Shown here: one piece after another, positions 1 to 14,994 of the stretch
How positions within the stretch are numbered: position 1 is the first letter of the stretch
Layout of the letters: each line of letters starts with the position of its first letter
Source: an uncultured Pseudoteredinibacter sp.
GTDB taxonomy: Bacteria > Pseudomonadota > Gammaproteobacteria > Pseudomonadales > Cellvibrionaceae
DNA length: 64,000 nt
Direction: 5' to 3'
Assembly (NCBI RefSeq): GCF_947500695.1
Contig: NZ_CANMSS010000010.1
Location: 62,001 to 126,000 of the forward strand
Program-made: the position numbers and the translations under genes
Notes under the pieces: model-generated
The model's input: only the letters and a program-made list of their open reading frames with translations
Database searches by the model: none
What the model was told of the DNA's origin: nothing

Positions 1-1256
1 CTTGGGATCAAGCCTTAAGCCTTGTTTTGAAAACTAAAGGCTTGGATAAGCGCCAAGTGGGCAATGTATTGATGGTTGCTCCAGCGGCTGAGATTGCTGA
101 ACGCGAGCGCTTAGAGCTAGAGACACAAAAACAACTAGAAGAGTTGGCGCCACTGCGTACAGAATATATTCGAGTACGCTATGCGAATGCCCGTGAACTG
201 TTTAAGCTGTTTAATCAGCGCGATACTGGTGAGGGTAGTAGTGGTAATAATCAGGACGGAAATTCCACTGGCAGTATTCTCTCTGAGCGCGGCCAGGCAA
301 TTGTAGATGAAAGAACTAATTCGATTATTCTTACTGATACAGAAGAGAAGATTCAGGAGTTTCGTAAGTTAATTGCACAGGTAGATATTCCTGTACGCCA
401 AGTGCTTATCGAAGCGCGAATAGTAGTGGCCAATACTGATTATCGTAAAGAGCTAGGTGTTCGCTGGCAGGCTGTAGGGCGTCATCAAATTCGCTCAGCA
501 ACTCAGCGGGTACCGGTTCTAGATACTAACGGTAATGCGACCTTTAACTCTAATGGCCAGCAGATATTCCGAACTCAAACAGTTAACCAACGTAGCGGCT
601 TATTCTCTGGTTCTACCGAAGCGTTCTCGGCCGATAACTTTGATGATAATGGCGTGTGGACTCCCACCATTGATCAAGCCAACATGGTAGACCTTGGTGT
701 CGCCAACCCATTCGGTTCTATCGCAATGTGGTTGAGTTCCGACAACGGTTCTCTAGGTCTAGAGCTGAGTGCGCTCGAAGATTCTGGCTTCGCGGAAATT
801 GTATCTCAGCCAAAGGTTATTACTGGCGATAAGCAGATTGCGTTTATCGAGTCAGGTAAGGAATTACCTTATCAGGAAGCCTCTGCAAGTGGCGCGACGG
901 CAGTTTCTTTCCGTCAGGCGGTATTGAAGCTAGAGGTAACTCCGCAAATTACACCTGATGATCGAATTATTATGGATCTATTGGTAAAACAAGATTCACT
1001 ATCGGGTGAAGAGAGTAATATCCCAATTATCGATGTGAACCGCTTGGAGACTGAGGTTCTTGTTGATAATGGCCAGACCGTCGTCTTGGGTGGTATTTTC
1101 CAGGATCAGGTAACTAAGGGTACCAGTAAGGTGCCTGTGCTAGGTGATATTCCTTACTTAGGGCGCCTATTTAAAAAGGACCTGCAGGTTCGCAACAAGC
1201 GAGAGTTGCTGATCTTTATTACTCCTAAAATTTTGGCGCAGAGCTATACCGAATAA
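1..1256 (+). CDS. pilQ: Type IV pilus secretin PilQ, C-terminal part (5' end outside window)
   Basis: Outer-membrane secretin through which type IV pili are extruded. The reading frame is open from base 3 with no start, so this is the C-terminal part of a longer protein. It begins with WDQALSLVLKTKGLDKR, typical of the PilQ N1/N0-type domain before the secretin core, followed by a short Gly/Ser/Asn-rich linker and the secretin domain. Secretin hallmarks are visible near the end: VPVLGDIPYLGRLF and the final LLIFITPKIL. Family knowledge: PilQ forms a multimer and pilMNOP lie upstream in the same operon; those genes are outside this window. The stop codon directly abuts aroK, the usual arrangement in Pseudomonas-like bacteria. 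A TTG at base 27 is an internal codon, not the start. Confidence 0.96.
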   Translation, partial: WDQALSLVLKTKGLDKRQVGNVLMVAPAAEIAERERLELETQKQLEELAPLRTEYIRVRYANARELFKLFNQRDTGEGSSGNNQDGNSTGSILSERGQAIVDERTNSIILTDTEEKIQEFRKLIAQVDIPVRQVLIEARIVVANTDYRKELGVRWQAVGRHQIRSATQRVPVLDTNGNATFNSNGQQIFRTQTVNQRSGLFSGSTEAFSADNFDDNGVWTPTIDQANMVDLGVANPFGSIAMWLSSDNGSLGLELSALEDSGFAEIVSQPKVITGDKQIAFIESGKELPYQEASASGATAVSFRQAVLKLEVTPQITPDDRIIMDLLVKQDSLSGEESNIPIIDVNRLETEVLVDNGQTVVLGGIFQDQVTKGTSKVPVLGDIPYLGRLFKKDLQVRNKRELLIFITPKILAQSYTE

Positions 1257-1262
1257 TTGCTT

Positions 1263-1763
1263 GTGAAGAGTATCGTTTTAGTCGGCCCCATGGGGGTCGG
1301 CAAATCCACTATCGGGCGCCTTTTGGCGTCCGCCTTGCAGCGCGACTTTTACGACACAGATAAGTTGATAGAAGATCGTGCTGGCGCCGATATTTCTTGG
1401 ATATTTGATATCGAAGGTGAAGATGGTTTTCGTGTACGCGAAAGTAACACTCTTGCCGAACTATGTATGCAAGATGACTTAGTTATCGCTACCGGTGGCG
1501 GTATCATCATGCGAGAAGAGAATCGAAAGCTGCTTAATAAATACGGTCACGTGGTTTATTTAACTGCCTCGGTAAATCAACTTGTGCGCCGTACTGATAA
1601 AGATAAAAAGCGTCCTCTTTTGCAGGTCGATGATCCCAAGCAAAAAATCATTGAGTTGTTAGAGTTGCGTGATCCGCTTTACCGAGAAGTTGCCGATTTT
1701 GTAATCGAAACCGACGGTAAGACTCCTAAGCAGGTAGCTGAGACGCTGGTAGAACAAGTCTGA
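1263..1763 (+). CDS. aroK: Shikimate kinase AroK
   Basis: Phosphorylates shikimate to shikimate 3-phosphate, the fifth step of chorismate synthesis, in the cytoplasm. Visible motifs are the P-loop GPMGVGKST near residues 8-16, the shikimate-binding DTD, the ATGGG motif, and the adenine/lid segment with RPLL. Length (166 residues) fits the family. The start is uncertain: a TTG directly abuts the pilQ stop at 1257 and a GTG lies at 1263. I chose GTG because it gives the family-like N-terminus MKSIVLVGPMG. It is probably translated by coupling to pilQ. aroB follows 76 bp downstream, so the two shikimate-pathway genes form a pair. Confidence 0.95.
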   Translation: MKSIVLVGPMGVGKSTIGRLLASALQRDFYDTDKLIEDRAGADISWIFDIEGEDGFRVRESNTLAELCMQDDLVIATGGGIIMREENRKLLNKYGHVVYLTASVNQLVRRTDKDKKRPLLQVDDPKQKIIELLELRDPLYREVADFVIETDGKTPKQVAETLVEQV

Positions 1764-1839
1764 ATCAAGCTTGCTGTTTATTGTTCTTGTAAGTTTTCTG
1801 GTATTCTTTGTCGGCTAATCTCTACTGCCGGATTTAACC

Positions 1840-2919
1840 ATGCGTACCTTAAAAGTCGATCTAGCTGATCGCAGCTATCCAATTTATATTGGCCCAGATA
1901 TTCTAGCTGATGAGTCCCTGCTTGCTCCCCATATTAAAGGTAAGCAAGTCTGCTTGGTGACTAATACCACCTTGGCGAAATTATTGTTGCCAAAGCTTAA
2001 ACCTGCCTTGCAGAAGTATGATTACACCGAAGTGATATTGCCTGACGGTGAAGCCTTTAAAACGCTGGATACCCTGAACCTAATCTTTGATGAGCTTTTG
2101 CAGGCCCGCCATACTCGAAAAACGACCTTGTTGGCTTTGGGTGGCGGTGTTGTGGGTGATATGACGGGATTCGCCGCTGCCTGTTATCAGCGCGGTGTGG
2201 ACTTTATTCAGCTGCCAACAACACTATTATCCCAAGTGGATTCAAGCGTTGGTGGAAAAACGGCGGTTAACCATGCTCTGGGTAAAAATATGATCGGGGC
2301 TTTTTATCAGCCCAACTGTGTGATAGCTGATAGCGCGGTTTTGCAACAGCTGCCAAAAAGGGAGTTGGCCGCGGGTTTGGCAGAGGTGATCAAGTATGGC
2401 CTGATTGCTGATGATTCTTTTTATGGCTGGCTGGAAGACAATATGTCGGCCTTGAATGCGGGTGATCAACAGACCTTGAGCTACGCTATCGAACGCTCTT
2501 GCCAAATTAAGGCAGATGTCGTTGCAGAGGATGAGCGCGAGTCTGGTCTGCGAGCTATCTTAAACCTAGGCCACACCTTTGGGCATGCAATCGAAACCTA
2601 TATGGGTTACGGAGAATATTTACATGGTGAGGCCGTAGCTATTGGTATGCAAATGGCCGTGACTTTGTCAGCTGCCAAGGGCTGGGTAGATGTTGACCTT
2701 ATCGATAGAAATAAGAAGCTCAGTGAGGCGGCAAATTTGCCTGTAACGACTCCTGCAACGATGAGAACTGAGGAATTCTTGCCGCTGATGGCGGTGGACA
2801 AAAAGGTTTTGGATGGTCGTTTGCGTTTAGTATTATTGTCTAAGCTGGGCAAGGCCGTAGTAACTGAAGATGTGAGCAATGAAGAGCTGGTAGCAACTAT
2901 TGAGGCCTGTCGCATCTGA
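1840..2919 (+). CDS. aroB: 3-dehydroquinate synthase AroB
   Basis: Converts DAHP to 3-dehydroquinate, the second step of the shikimate pathway, using NAD and a divalent metal. At 359 residues it is full length. The NAD-binding segment [23 protein letters not shown], the loop [20 protein letters not shown] and the metal-binding segments around AEVIKYG and [11 protein letters not shown] are all present. It starts at ATG 1840. It lies between aroK and the DamX-like gene in the conserved aroK-aroB-damX order, about 45 bp before the next gene. Confidence 0.97.
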   Translation: MRTLKVDLADRSYPIYIGPDILADESLLAPHIKGKQVCLVTNTTLAKLLLPKLKPALQKYDYTEVILPDGEAFKTLDTLNLIFDELLQARHTRKTTLLALGGGVVGDMTGFAAACYQRGVDFIQLPTTLLSQVDSSVGGKTAVNHALGKNMIGAFYQPNCVIADSAVLQQLPKRELAAGLAEVIKYGLIADDSFYGWLEDNMSALNAGDQQTLSYAIERSCQIKADVVAEDERESGLRAILNLGHTFGHAIETYMGYGEYLHGEAVAIGMQMAVTLSAAKGWVDVDLIDRNKKLSEAANLPVTTPATMRTEEFLPLMAVDKKVLDGRLRLVLLSKLGKAVVTEDVSNEELVATIEACRI

Positions 2920-2964
2920 ATTCATAATTGAGGTGGACATATTAAAGTCGAAGCGGGGGGTTGA

Positions 2965-4713
2965 GTGGATACTCTGGCCGAATATTTAGATTACTATGGT
3001 TTTAGCGCAGAGCCGTTTGTGGGGAAAGGTGGCTTTTTCTCGACTGCTGAGCGTGCAGAGTTGTTAGACCAGATAGAACACTGGTGTGATTTTGGCTCTG
3101 GCATCATAGTCGTCGAAGGTGAAGCGGGTATTGGTAAGACAGCTCTCCTGCACGAGTTTTCAAAGCGTTGTGATAACGGAGCGTTGATATCACAGTTGGA
3201 CGGCCCAGTGCTTGCTGGCCTTGATCAAATGCTGATGTTGCTGGCTGCTGAGCTCGGCGTAGATCTTGTCGAGGGGCAGACCTCAGGGGCGATGCTTGGA
3301 CACCTGCGCAAACATGTTAAGTCCTCGGCTCGCTCTATGTTTGTCCTAGTCGACCAAGCTCATAAGTTGGATGATCGAGCACTTCTAGCATTGATGGGCT
3401 TGTTGCAGGGGCAGCAGGCTGGTGATCTTGGGCTTAATGTGATGGTGTTTGCCGAGCCTGGACTAGCGGAACGTTTAAGCAAGTTCGATGTGGCTGATGT
3501 CATCGTTAATCAAAAGTCCATGGGACGATTTACTGAGCCGGAGCTGGCCAGTTATATTCATCACCAACTGGCAGCGGCAAGCTATGATGGTCCTGAGCTT
3601 TTCAGCGATATGGAGCTGAAAGAGCTGTTCAAGGCCTCTGGCGGCTTACCAGCGCAAATTGATGTGCTAAGCCAAAACCTTCTAATCAGCCGCCTTTACA
3701 ACAATCCGGTCGCGAAGAAGGGCTTTCCCGCTTGGCATGTTTTGGGTGTTGGTGCCTTGTTTTCAATTCTGGCTACCGCTTTTGTCTACCGAGCTGAGTT
3801 AGAACAGTGGTGGCAGGAGGGTGAGGCGCATCAGCCCAGTTCGGTGCAGCAGGAATTGGCCGCCGAGAATGCTTCTACAGCAGCACAAAGTCCGACGGTT
3901 TCACAGGCCGAAGAGGCTTCGTCCGATACACAAGAGGCCAAAGCTGAGCTTATTGATGATGCAGAAAATCTCATCAATGAAGCTCTTACACCTTCTGAGC
4001 CAACTATTTCTCGCATTGATGAGCCGGTAAATGATGAGCCGTTTAATGCGGAGGCCGCTAACAGTAGTGGCGCGCCTGAACAGCAAGCAGGAGCCTTGAG
4101 TGCGCCTTCTGAAACCGAGACTGTAGCTGATGTTGCTGAGAAAGCAGTTCAAGAGACACAAGAAGCTGAAGAGCTTGTTGCGGCTGATCGGCAAGCGCTG
4201 CCTTTAGGGTCAAGGTCTTTGCCACAAAGTGACAATATGACCACAGCTGAACCTGAGCTGCCTACGGGTGAAGCGGTAGGGGATACTAGCTCTATAGCCC
4301 TAGCTACTGTAAACGAGTTACAAGACAGTCAAATCGATTACTCAGGGTATAGCCAGGAAGAACTGGCTGAAATAGGGATGGATCCAGCTTTTGATCTTAG
4401 TGTTTTTACCGATGATGAGCAGTATCTGCTGCGTTTGCCGGACAGCGCCTATGTCTTGCAGCTCATTGCTGTTCGAACTACCGAGCAAGTAGAGAAATTT
4501 ATGCGGGTTCAATCGAATCGTGCAGATCTCAAAATATTTAACCGCGAGCGCGATGGCAAATCTTGGTATGTAATTGTCCAGCCGGGCTTTGATACTTGGG
4601 AGCAAGTTGAAGAAGCACAGAATAAGCTGCCATCAAGGCAGCGAAGTGGCGGGGCTTGGGCTAGATCCCTAAAAATCATTAAGGCAGATATACGCTCTTT
4701 TAGGGGCATTTAG
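2965..4713 (+). CDS. damX: DamX-like protein: AAA ATPase domain, membrane anchor and SPOR domain
   Basis: Probable septal-ring protein of the DamX type. Residues 1-240 resemble an ExeA-type AAA ATPase, with Walker A GEAGIGKT at 52-59 and a Walker B-like FVLVDQAH near 130. One membrane segment lies near residues 255-275 (VLGVGALFSILATAFVY), followed by a long acidic Ala/Glu/Ser-rich linker. The C-terminal about 80 residues form a SPOR domain (YVLQLIAV... and WYVIVQPGF...), which in this family binds denuded septal peptidoglycan. Start is GTG 2965, 45 bp after aroB. A strong terminator follows at 4815-4842. E. coli DamX has a shorter cytoplasmic part; this longer ATPase-bearing form is usual in Pseudomonas relatives. 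Confidence 0.88.
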   Translation: MDTLAEYLDYYGFSAEPFVGKGGFFSTAERAELLDQIEHWCDFGSGIIVVEGEAGIGKTALLHEFSKRCDNGALISQLDGPVLAGLDQMLMLLAAELGVDLVEGQTSGAMLGHLRKHVKSSARSMFVLVDQAHKLDDRALLALMGLLQGQQAGDLGLNVMVFAEPGLAERLSKFDVADVIVNQKSMGRFTEPELASYIHHQLAAASYDGPELFSDMELKELFKASGGLPAQIDVLSQNLLISRLYNNPVAKKGFPAWHVLGVGALFSILATAFVYRAELEQWWQEGEAHQPSSVQQELAAENASTAAQSPTVSQAEEASSDTQEAKAELIDDAENLINEALTPSEPTISRIDEPVNDEPFNAEAANSSGAPEQQAGALSAPSETETVADVAEKAVQETQEAEELVAADRQALPLGSRSLPQSDNMTTAEPELPTGEAVGDTSSIALATVNELQDSQIDYSGYSQEELAEIGMDPAFDLSVFTDDEQYLLRLPDSAYVLQLIAVRTTEQVEKFMRVQSNRADLKIFNRERDGKSWYVIVQPGFDTWEQVEEAQNKLPSRQRSGGAWARSLKIIKADIRSFRGI

Positions 4714-4814
4714 CAGCATATTTGCGAACTTTGCCCGATCATGGCCGAACATTCCATTAGTTCGACTTGCTTATTTCTAAGTCTACAGTTAATATTCAGC
4801 GCCCAAATGCCATC

Positions 4815-4842
4815 AAAGCCCCTCTCTTTAGGGGCTTTTTTG
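4815..4842 (+). terminator. Rho-independent terminator after the pilQ-aroKB-damX operon
   Basis: Stem AAAGCCCCT / AGGGGCTTT (9 bp) with a 6-nt loop, followed by a T run. It lies 100 bp after the damX stop and separates the pil/aro operon from gltBD. The rest of 4714-5011 holds no convincing gene. Confidence 0.88.
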
Positions 4843-5011
4843 TCTGGGAAGCACAGTTTTGTGCTGGTATCAGCCCACCGTAAAACATTAGAGGCTGAAC
4901 CAGTAATGCACTCATCGCGCGGAATAGTGAATTAGCGGTGTCTTAATATTGAGGCGCTACTGATATTAGAAAGAAGCGAGCATTCCGCCATAGCAAGAAG
5001 AGAGACAGAGC

Positions 5012-10902
<5,891 letters not shown>

Positions 10903-10920
10903 GTTTGTTTTCCTAATACC

Positions 10921-10952
10921 AATAAAAAAGGAGCTTCGGCTCCTTTTTTATT
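10921..10952. terminator. Rho-independent terminator after gltD
   Basis: Perfect 14-bp inverted repeat with the stable UUCG tetraloop (AATAAAAAAGGAGC / GCTCCTTTTTTATT), 18 bp after the gltD stop. The A and T tracts make it potentially bidirectional. Confidence 0.95.
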
Positions 10953-11307
10953 GGCTGTCTGTTTAATGGCTGATTATTCTCTAAACAACTTGCGAGTACT
11001 TCATGGCGCGAATAAGGCCTCCTCTAAATTAGCTCCCTCTAATATTTTGTTTATTTGGCACGCAAATTATCAAATTTGTACCGGCTGTCACTTTTTGGAG
11101 CGGTCAAAGCCAATGTTGTCTATACCATATTAACTCAATAGCCCTAGTTTTCTTCGGATTATTTAATGCGGCGAGAGCGGTTCCTAATGGATATTGTGAT
11201 TGGGCGTTACACAATAACTGCTGATCAGGGGTAGTACTTTTAGCAATTAAATTGATACCAGCTTTCAAATTTAGAGTTGGTTTGCATTTGAACGAGGTGC
11301 TTTACGG
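10953..11307. other. 355-bp intergenic region upstream of the chemoreceptor
   Basis: No convincing gene. A 60-codon frame at 10951-11133 begins inside the gltD terminator, has no ribosome site and no recognisable product. The region must contain the chemoreceptor promoter; I did not find a clear flagellar sigma-28 box. It contains the inverted repeat at 11192-11216. Confidence 0.6.
11192..11216. repeat. Inverted repeat TATTGTG-N11-CACAATA
   Basis: Exact 7-bp arms separated by 11 bp, about 90 bp upstream of the chemoreceptor start. The layout suits a dimeric transcription factor site, but no factor can be named from the sequence. Confidence 0.5.
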
Positions 11308-12930
11308 ATGAAAAAGTTCGATATCAAAACCATGGTGCTGGGTGTTATTGCCGCCAGTATCCTTCTTCTATTACTTGCTTCTCTTTTTTCTACCTACAAG
11401 CTAAGAGCTGATTTGGAAAAATTTGGGGATCTGTTATCTCATGAAGTTGCTGCGATCCACGGTGCAGACCGGGTAAATATCGAATTTAAACGTCAAGTGC
11501 AAGAGTGGAAAAACGTACTTATCCGTGGTGCTGATGATGGACAGAGAGAAAAGTATTGGGGCAAGTTTCTAAAGCAAGAAGAGAGCGTTCAAAAAATTTC
11601 TAAGCAGCTTGTCACTCTTTTAGATTTTGATCCTAAGCTGCAGGGGCAAGTTCGTGAGTTTCTCGCAGAACATGAAAAAATGGGGCAGGCTTATCGTACA
11701 GGCTTTGAAGAGTTTGTAGCCTCGGGCTACAGTCATCGCACAGGTGATGTGGCAGTGAAAGGTATTGATAGGGCACCATCGAAACTGCTCGATGAAATTT
11801 CAAAACAAGTAAACGCCGTTGCGAAAAAGAGTAGCGATGCAACTGTGGCTGAGTCTGAGTTAGTTGTTATTTATGCGGTCGCTTTAACGCTGCTAACAGG
11901 TGCGTTAGTGATGTTTGGCAGTTACACAATTTTACAACGAGAAGTTCTAAAGCCTCTTCGTAATACAGCAAGTAACATCAGTGATCTATCGAAAGGTGAT
12001 TTGTCGATAGAGGTTCCTTGTAATGGACGGGGCGAGATTGGCTTGTTAAACAAGGCAACGTCAGAACTAACCATGCAAATGCGAGACTTGATGTCATCGC
12101 TTAATAAAACCTCTGTTGCGCTTAATGAAACAGCTAATAAATTTGAGCAGCAATCCAATATGCAGTCGAAGGCGAGTGAGGAGCAGGTTGCTCAGTCGAC
12201 TCAGGCGTCCGATGAAATTAGCACATTGGTAGGCAGTGCAGAATGTGCTTTTGATACCGCTAGTCATACCAAAGAAATGACAGAGGCTACCCTCGAAAAG
12301 GCTGAGCAAGCCAGCTCGGTCGTTGACCATGTGGATGATCTAATGAAAGCCCTCCAACAAGATATTTTGCATGCGGACCAATCGGTGAGTGCATTATCAG
12401 AAAGGGTTGTGCGTGTTGATGAAGTGATGAGTGTTATTCAGGGTATTGCAGAGCAAACTAATCTATTGGCCTTAAATGCAGCAATCGAAGCAGCACGTGC
12501 TGGGGATCAGGGCCGTGGCTTTGCGGTGGTCGCTGACGAGGTTCGCGGCTTAGCCCAAAAAACCCAGCAGTCTACTCAGGAGATCGCCTCCATACTGGAA
12601 GACTTGCGTAAAGGCTCTGAATCAAGCGTGCAAGCGATGAAAGTTGGACAAGAAAAAACTAACTTTGCAGCAGAGAAAACCAATGAGATCGCTTCTCTGT
12701 GGCAAGCCTTATCCGGCGATATATCCAATATCTCAGAAAAAAACGTTGAGCTTAATCTCTCTGCATCAAAACAAAGTGAAGCCGCCAGCGGTGTAGAAGC
12801 GTTTATCGAAAAACTAAAGGCAGATGCTATGACGCAAAACCAGCTGGCAGCCGAGCAATTACAAGCCAGTGGAGAGCTACAGGAACTCTCCTCGGTGATT
12901 AGTGAAAAGATTGCTTACTATCGGGTTTAG
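11308..12930 (+). CDS. Methyl-accepting chemotaxis protein
   Basis: Transmembrane chemoreceptor of 540 residues. The first membrane segment is at about residues 9-28 and the second near 187-206; between them is a helical periplasmic sensor of about 155 residues with no recognised ligand domain beyond a four-helix-like pattern. A HAMP linker follows (about 207-260). The cytoplasmic signalling hairpin has the conserved tip [38 protein letters not shown]. It lacks a CheR-docking pentapeptide at the C-terminus, which ends SEKIAYYRV. No che genes are nearby, so it is an orphan receptor feeding a remote CheA/CheW array. The ligand cannot be read from sequence. Confidence 0.95.
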   Translation: MKKFDIKTMVLGVIAASILLLLLASLFSTYKLRADLEKFGDLLSHEVAAIHGADRVNIEFKRQVQEWKNVLIRGADDGQREKYWGKFLKQEESVQKISKQLVTLLDFDPKLQGQVREFLAEHEKMGQAYRTGFEEFVASGYSHRTGDVAVKGIDRAPSKLLDEISKQVNAVAKKSSDATVAESELVVIYAVALTLLTGALVMFGSYTILQREVLKPLRNTASNISDLSKGDLSIEVPCNGRGEIGLLNKATSELTMQMRDLMSSLNKTSVALNETANKFEQQSNMQSKASEEQVAQSTQASDEISTLVGSAECAFDTASHTKEMTEATLEKAEQASSVVDHVDDLMKALQQDILHADQSVSALSERVVRVDEVMSVIQGIAEQTNLLALNAAIEAARAGDQGRGFAVVADEVRGLAQKTQQSTQEIASILEDLRKGSESSVQAMKVGQEKTNFAAEKTNEIASLWQALSGDISNISEKNVELNLSASKQSEAASGVEAFIEKLKADAMTQNQLAAEQLQASGELQELSSVISEKIAYYRV

Positions 12931-12942
12931 GTGGTGTGCCAT

Positions 12943-13785
12943 CTAGCGTAAAAATGCCTGGATTAGAGAGCGGCTTTCTTCATCGGCTTCTTGGTTAGCT
13001 TGTGGGTCGCCATCAAGTGGTATCGAGGCGTCCAGCAAGTGACCTGCATTAGGGTAATGGTGATGCACACAGCTCTTTTCGCCCTTGCTCTGGCGAGCTT
13101 TCTTACAAATTAAGTCGGCCATTGTTTTAGATGGCCAAACACTATCTTTGCCACCACTAAAAAGTAATAGATCGGCCTGACTCTGTTCGAGGTCGATTTC
13201 TGCTTTTTCTACCGCCGCGGTATCTGTAAGTGAGTTACTGTAGAGATCGACTAAGCTGCGAATATTACCGTTAGCTTTATAAGGAACATAAGGCAGGGGT
13301 TGATCGCCCATTGTCCAGCTTGAATTAGGAAAACTCTTTCCTGGTACGATTCCAGGCCATACAACATGGCTTGGTGCTATCGCGACAACTTTGCGTATTC
13401 TTTCATCTAGCGTAGATAGTAACAGGGCGGCCTCGGCGCCTTTTGACCAACCAACAACTGCTAGCTCTTTGCTGTGACTCTTCTCTAGCAGCCATGTTTT
13501 AGCGGGCTCAAAATACTCCAGTGGGATAGCCTCCAGATGCTTTGGCAGCTTGGCTTCTTTGTAATAAGCCAAGGCCAATACAGGGTGCCCTAGTTGGGAT
13601 ATCTTTTCGGCCAGAACCTTGGGTATGCCTGAGCCAGAACCCTCCAAAACCAAAACCGGTGTCTTATTCTGGTTGCCAGGGTAATAGTTTGCGACGAAGT
13701 TTTGTTCTTGTATTGCGGTAGGTAGCGGTGCGGCTAGTGCTTTTACCGACAAGCTAGTTAGCAATGTGATTATCGTTTTATACAT
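12943..13785 (-). CDS. Secreted alpha/beta hydrolase, BAAT / dienelactone hydrolase-like
   Basis: Alpha/beta-hydrolase resembling the C-terminal domain of acyl-CoA thioester hydrolase/BAAT proteins. A signal peptide MYKTIITLLTSLSVKALA is evident, so it acts outside the cytoplasm. A catalytic triad is visible: Ser in GWSKGAE, Asp in SGGKDSVW and His in NAGHLLD. The frame is open 14 codons further upstream, but the Met at 13785 has a GAAGG ribosome site and begins the signal peptide, so I use it. It converges on the chemoreceptor with a 12-bp gap and no terminator. The substrate is unknown; a CoA thioester is unlikely in the periplasm, so an ester or peptide-like substrate is more plausible. 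Confidence 0.82.
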   Translation of the reverse strand: MYKTIITLLTSLSVKALAAPLPTAIQEQNFVANYYPGNQNKTPVLVLEGSGSGIPKVLAEKISQLGHPVLALAYYKEAKLPKHLEAIPLEYFEPAKTWLLEKSHSKELAVVGWSKGAEAALLLSTLDERIRKVVAIAPSHVVWPGIVPGKSFPNSSWTMGDQPLPYVPYKANGNIRSLVDLYSNSLTDTAAVEKAEIDLEQSQADLLLFSGGKDSVWPSKTMADLICKKARQSKGEKSCVHHHYPNAGHLLDASIPLDGDPQANQEADEESRSLIQAFLR

Positions 13786-14026
13786 TGAAATGCCTTCACT
13801 ATGATCTTTCCCATTTAGACGAGGCAAAATCAGAATTAGCGCACTGTAAACAAATTCTTGTGTTCTTTTAGCATTCCACAGCTGCGAATTTGAAAATTAA
13901 CTTATTAGGAATTTTTAGTACAAATATTGCTCAAGAAAGTTGTTTGTCGTAGCTCTGTCGTAGAAATGGCGGGTTCTTACAAAGTAAATTCTCCTTGTAG
14001 ATTAATCACTTAAGGTAGGCCAGAAT

Positions 14027-14683
14027 ATGGAGATGAAAATTAATCGATCAAGGCTGAAAAGCCTGCGTACGGATAAGTTATGGTCTCAGGAGCAGCTTGC
14101 TGAGGCTGCAGGTCTTAGTTTGAGAACTATTCAGCGGGTGGAAAGTAGTGGCAAAACATCAATGGATTCATTGGCCGCTATAGCCGCTGCTTTAGAAACA
14201 GATAAGGCGCTTTTGTTAGAAGCCGAGCTTGAATTCAAGGCTTATCGTCATACGCAGTATGCTTACTTGATGTGGGTTGTAAGTTTCTCTTTTCTCAGTA
14301 TCTATTTAGCTAATTTGCAGCGAACCACTATGGCCTCTCATTTCATTGTCGCTGGTGTTATGTTTATTCTGGTGGTTTTGTTTTTCAGCCTTTCAATTCG
14401 AGTGAGTGAAGACCGAATTAATTGGCATTTCGGCCCGCGCTTCTGGAAAAAAGAGCTTCCCATCGCTGAAATAGACAGTTGTGAGGTGGTTAGAAACAAT
14501 GTCTTATTGGGCTGGGGTATTCGCATGCTGAGTGATGGCTGGATGTACAACGTCTCTGGCTTGCTGGCGGTTGAAATACGGCTTAAGTCTGGCTCGGCGA
14601 TCCGCTTGGGCAGCGATGAGCCCAATTATTTAAAAGAAGCCATCGATGGGGCGATTGCCCTGCACAATAGCAGGGCGGCTTGA
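14027..14683 (+). CDS. XRE-family HTH regulator with two membrane segments
   Basis: Residues about 6-60 form a Cro/C1-type helix-turn-helix (LRTDKLWSQEQLAEAAGLSLRTIQRVESSG). Two hydrophobic segments follow, near residues 77-95 and 102-123, and then a roughly 90-residue domain with alternating polar and hydrophobic residues that resembles a bacterial PH-like domain. This HTH-membrane arrangement is known in small XRE proteins of gammaproteobacteria, but target genes are not known. Start ATG 14027 follows AAGGTAGG; a second Met two codons later is also possible. It stops 2 bp before the convergent DUF2892 gene. Confidence 0.8.
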   Translation: MEMKINRSRLKSLRTDKLWSQEQLAEAAGLSLRTIQRVESSGKTSMDSLAAIAAALETDKALLLEAELEFKAYRHTQYAYLMWVVSFSFLSIYLANLQRTTMASHFIVAGVMFILVVLFFSLSIRVSEDRINWHFGPRFWKKELPIAEIDSCEVVRNNVLLGWGIRMLSDGWMYNVSGLLAVEIRLKSGSAIRLGSDEPNYLKEAIDGAIALHNSRAA

Positions 14684-14685
14684 GT

Positions 14686-14877
14686 TTATTGCTGGCAATC
14701 TTTGCAAGTATTGATACCAACAAGCTTATAAAGCGGGCAAAAGCCGACTAAGCCGGTTAATAGCGGTATTAGGCCAATATAAGCCCAGGGGCTTTGTAGC
14801 CCAATAAATGCCAAGCTTAGAATGGCTAGGCCAACAATAACTCGAATTGCGCGATCGATAGTGCCTTCATTTTTCAT
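14686..14877 (-). CDS. Small DUF2892 (YgaP-like) inner-membrane protein
   Basis: A 63-residue protein starting MKNEGTIDRAIRVIVGLAIL, the signature of DUF2892 proteins. Two membrane helices are visible, then the family end GFCPLYKLVGINTCKDCQQ with three cysteines. In E. coli YgaP the equivalent part anchors a rhodanese; here it stands alone. The Met at 14877 has GGAG eight bases upstream and matches the family start; the longer open frame to 14952 is not supported. The Crp/Fnr gene upstream on the same strand may control it, with a palindrome between them at 14940-14952. Confidence 0.85.
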   Translation of the reverse strand: MKNEGTIDRAIRVIVGLAILSLAFIGLQSPWAYIGLIPLLTGLVGFCPLYKLVGINTCKDCQQ

Positions 14878-14939
14878 GCTAGTCTTCTCCAATAGCCTGT
14901 GGACAAGACCAATTCTAAGCCGCTTGGTGGCGTGCTTCA

Positions 14940-14952
14940 GTGACAAAGTCAC
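14940..14952. promoter_or_regulatory. Palindrome GTGAC-AAA-GTCAC, candidate Crp/Fnr-type operator
   Basis: A 13-bp palindrome 63 bp upstream of the DUF2892 start. It resembles a Crp half-site pair GTGA...TCAC but with 5 bp between the half-sites instead of 6. The neighbouring Crp/Fnr regulator is the natural candidate to bind it. This is inference. Confidence 0.4.
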
Positions 14953-14957
14953 ATTGC

Positions 14958-14993
14958 CTTGGGGTTCGCCTTGGGGTTTGTCTTGGAGTTTGC
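14958..14993. repeat. Three imperfect 12-bp tandem repeats
   Basis: Units GCCTTGGGGTTC, GCCTTGGGGTTT and GTCTTGGAGTTT lie directly after the stop of the Crp/Fnr gene, in the gap before DUF2892. The pattern is probably slippage or a decayed coding tail. Confidence 0.6.
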
Positions 14994-14994
14994 C

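Noticed and set aside
4741-4935. 64-codon open frame after damX
   Set aside because: It runs through the strong terminator at 4815-4842, has no ribosome site and the product looks random.
10951-11133. 60-codon open frame after gltD
   Set aside because: Begins at the end of the gltD terminator, no ribosome site, no recognisable product.
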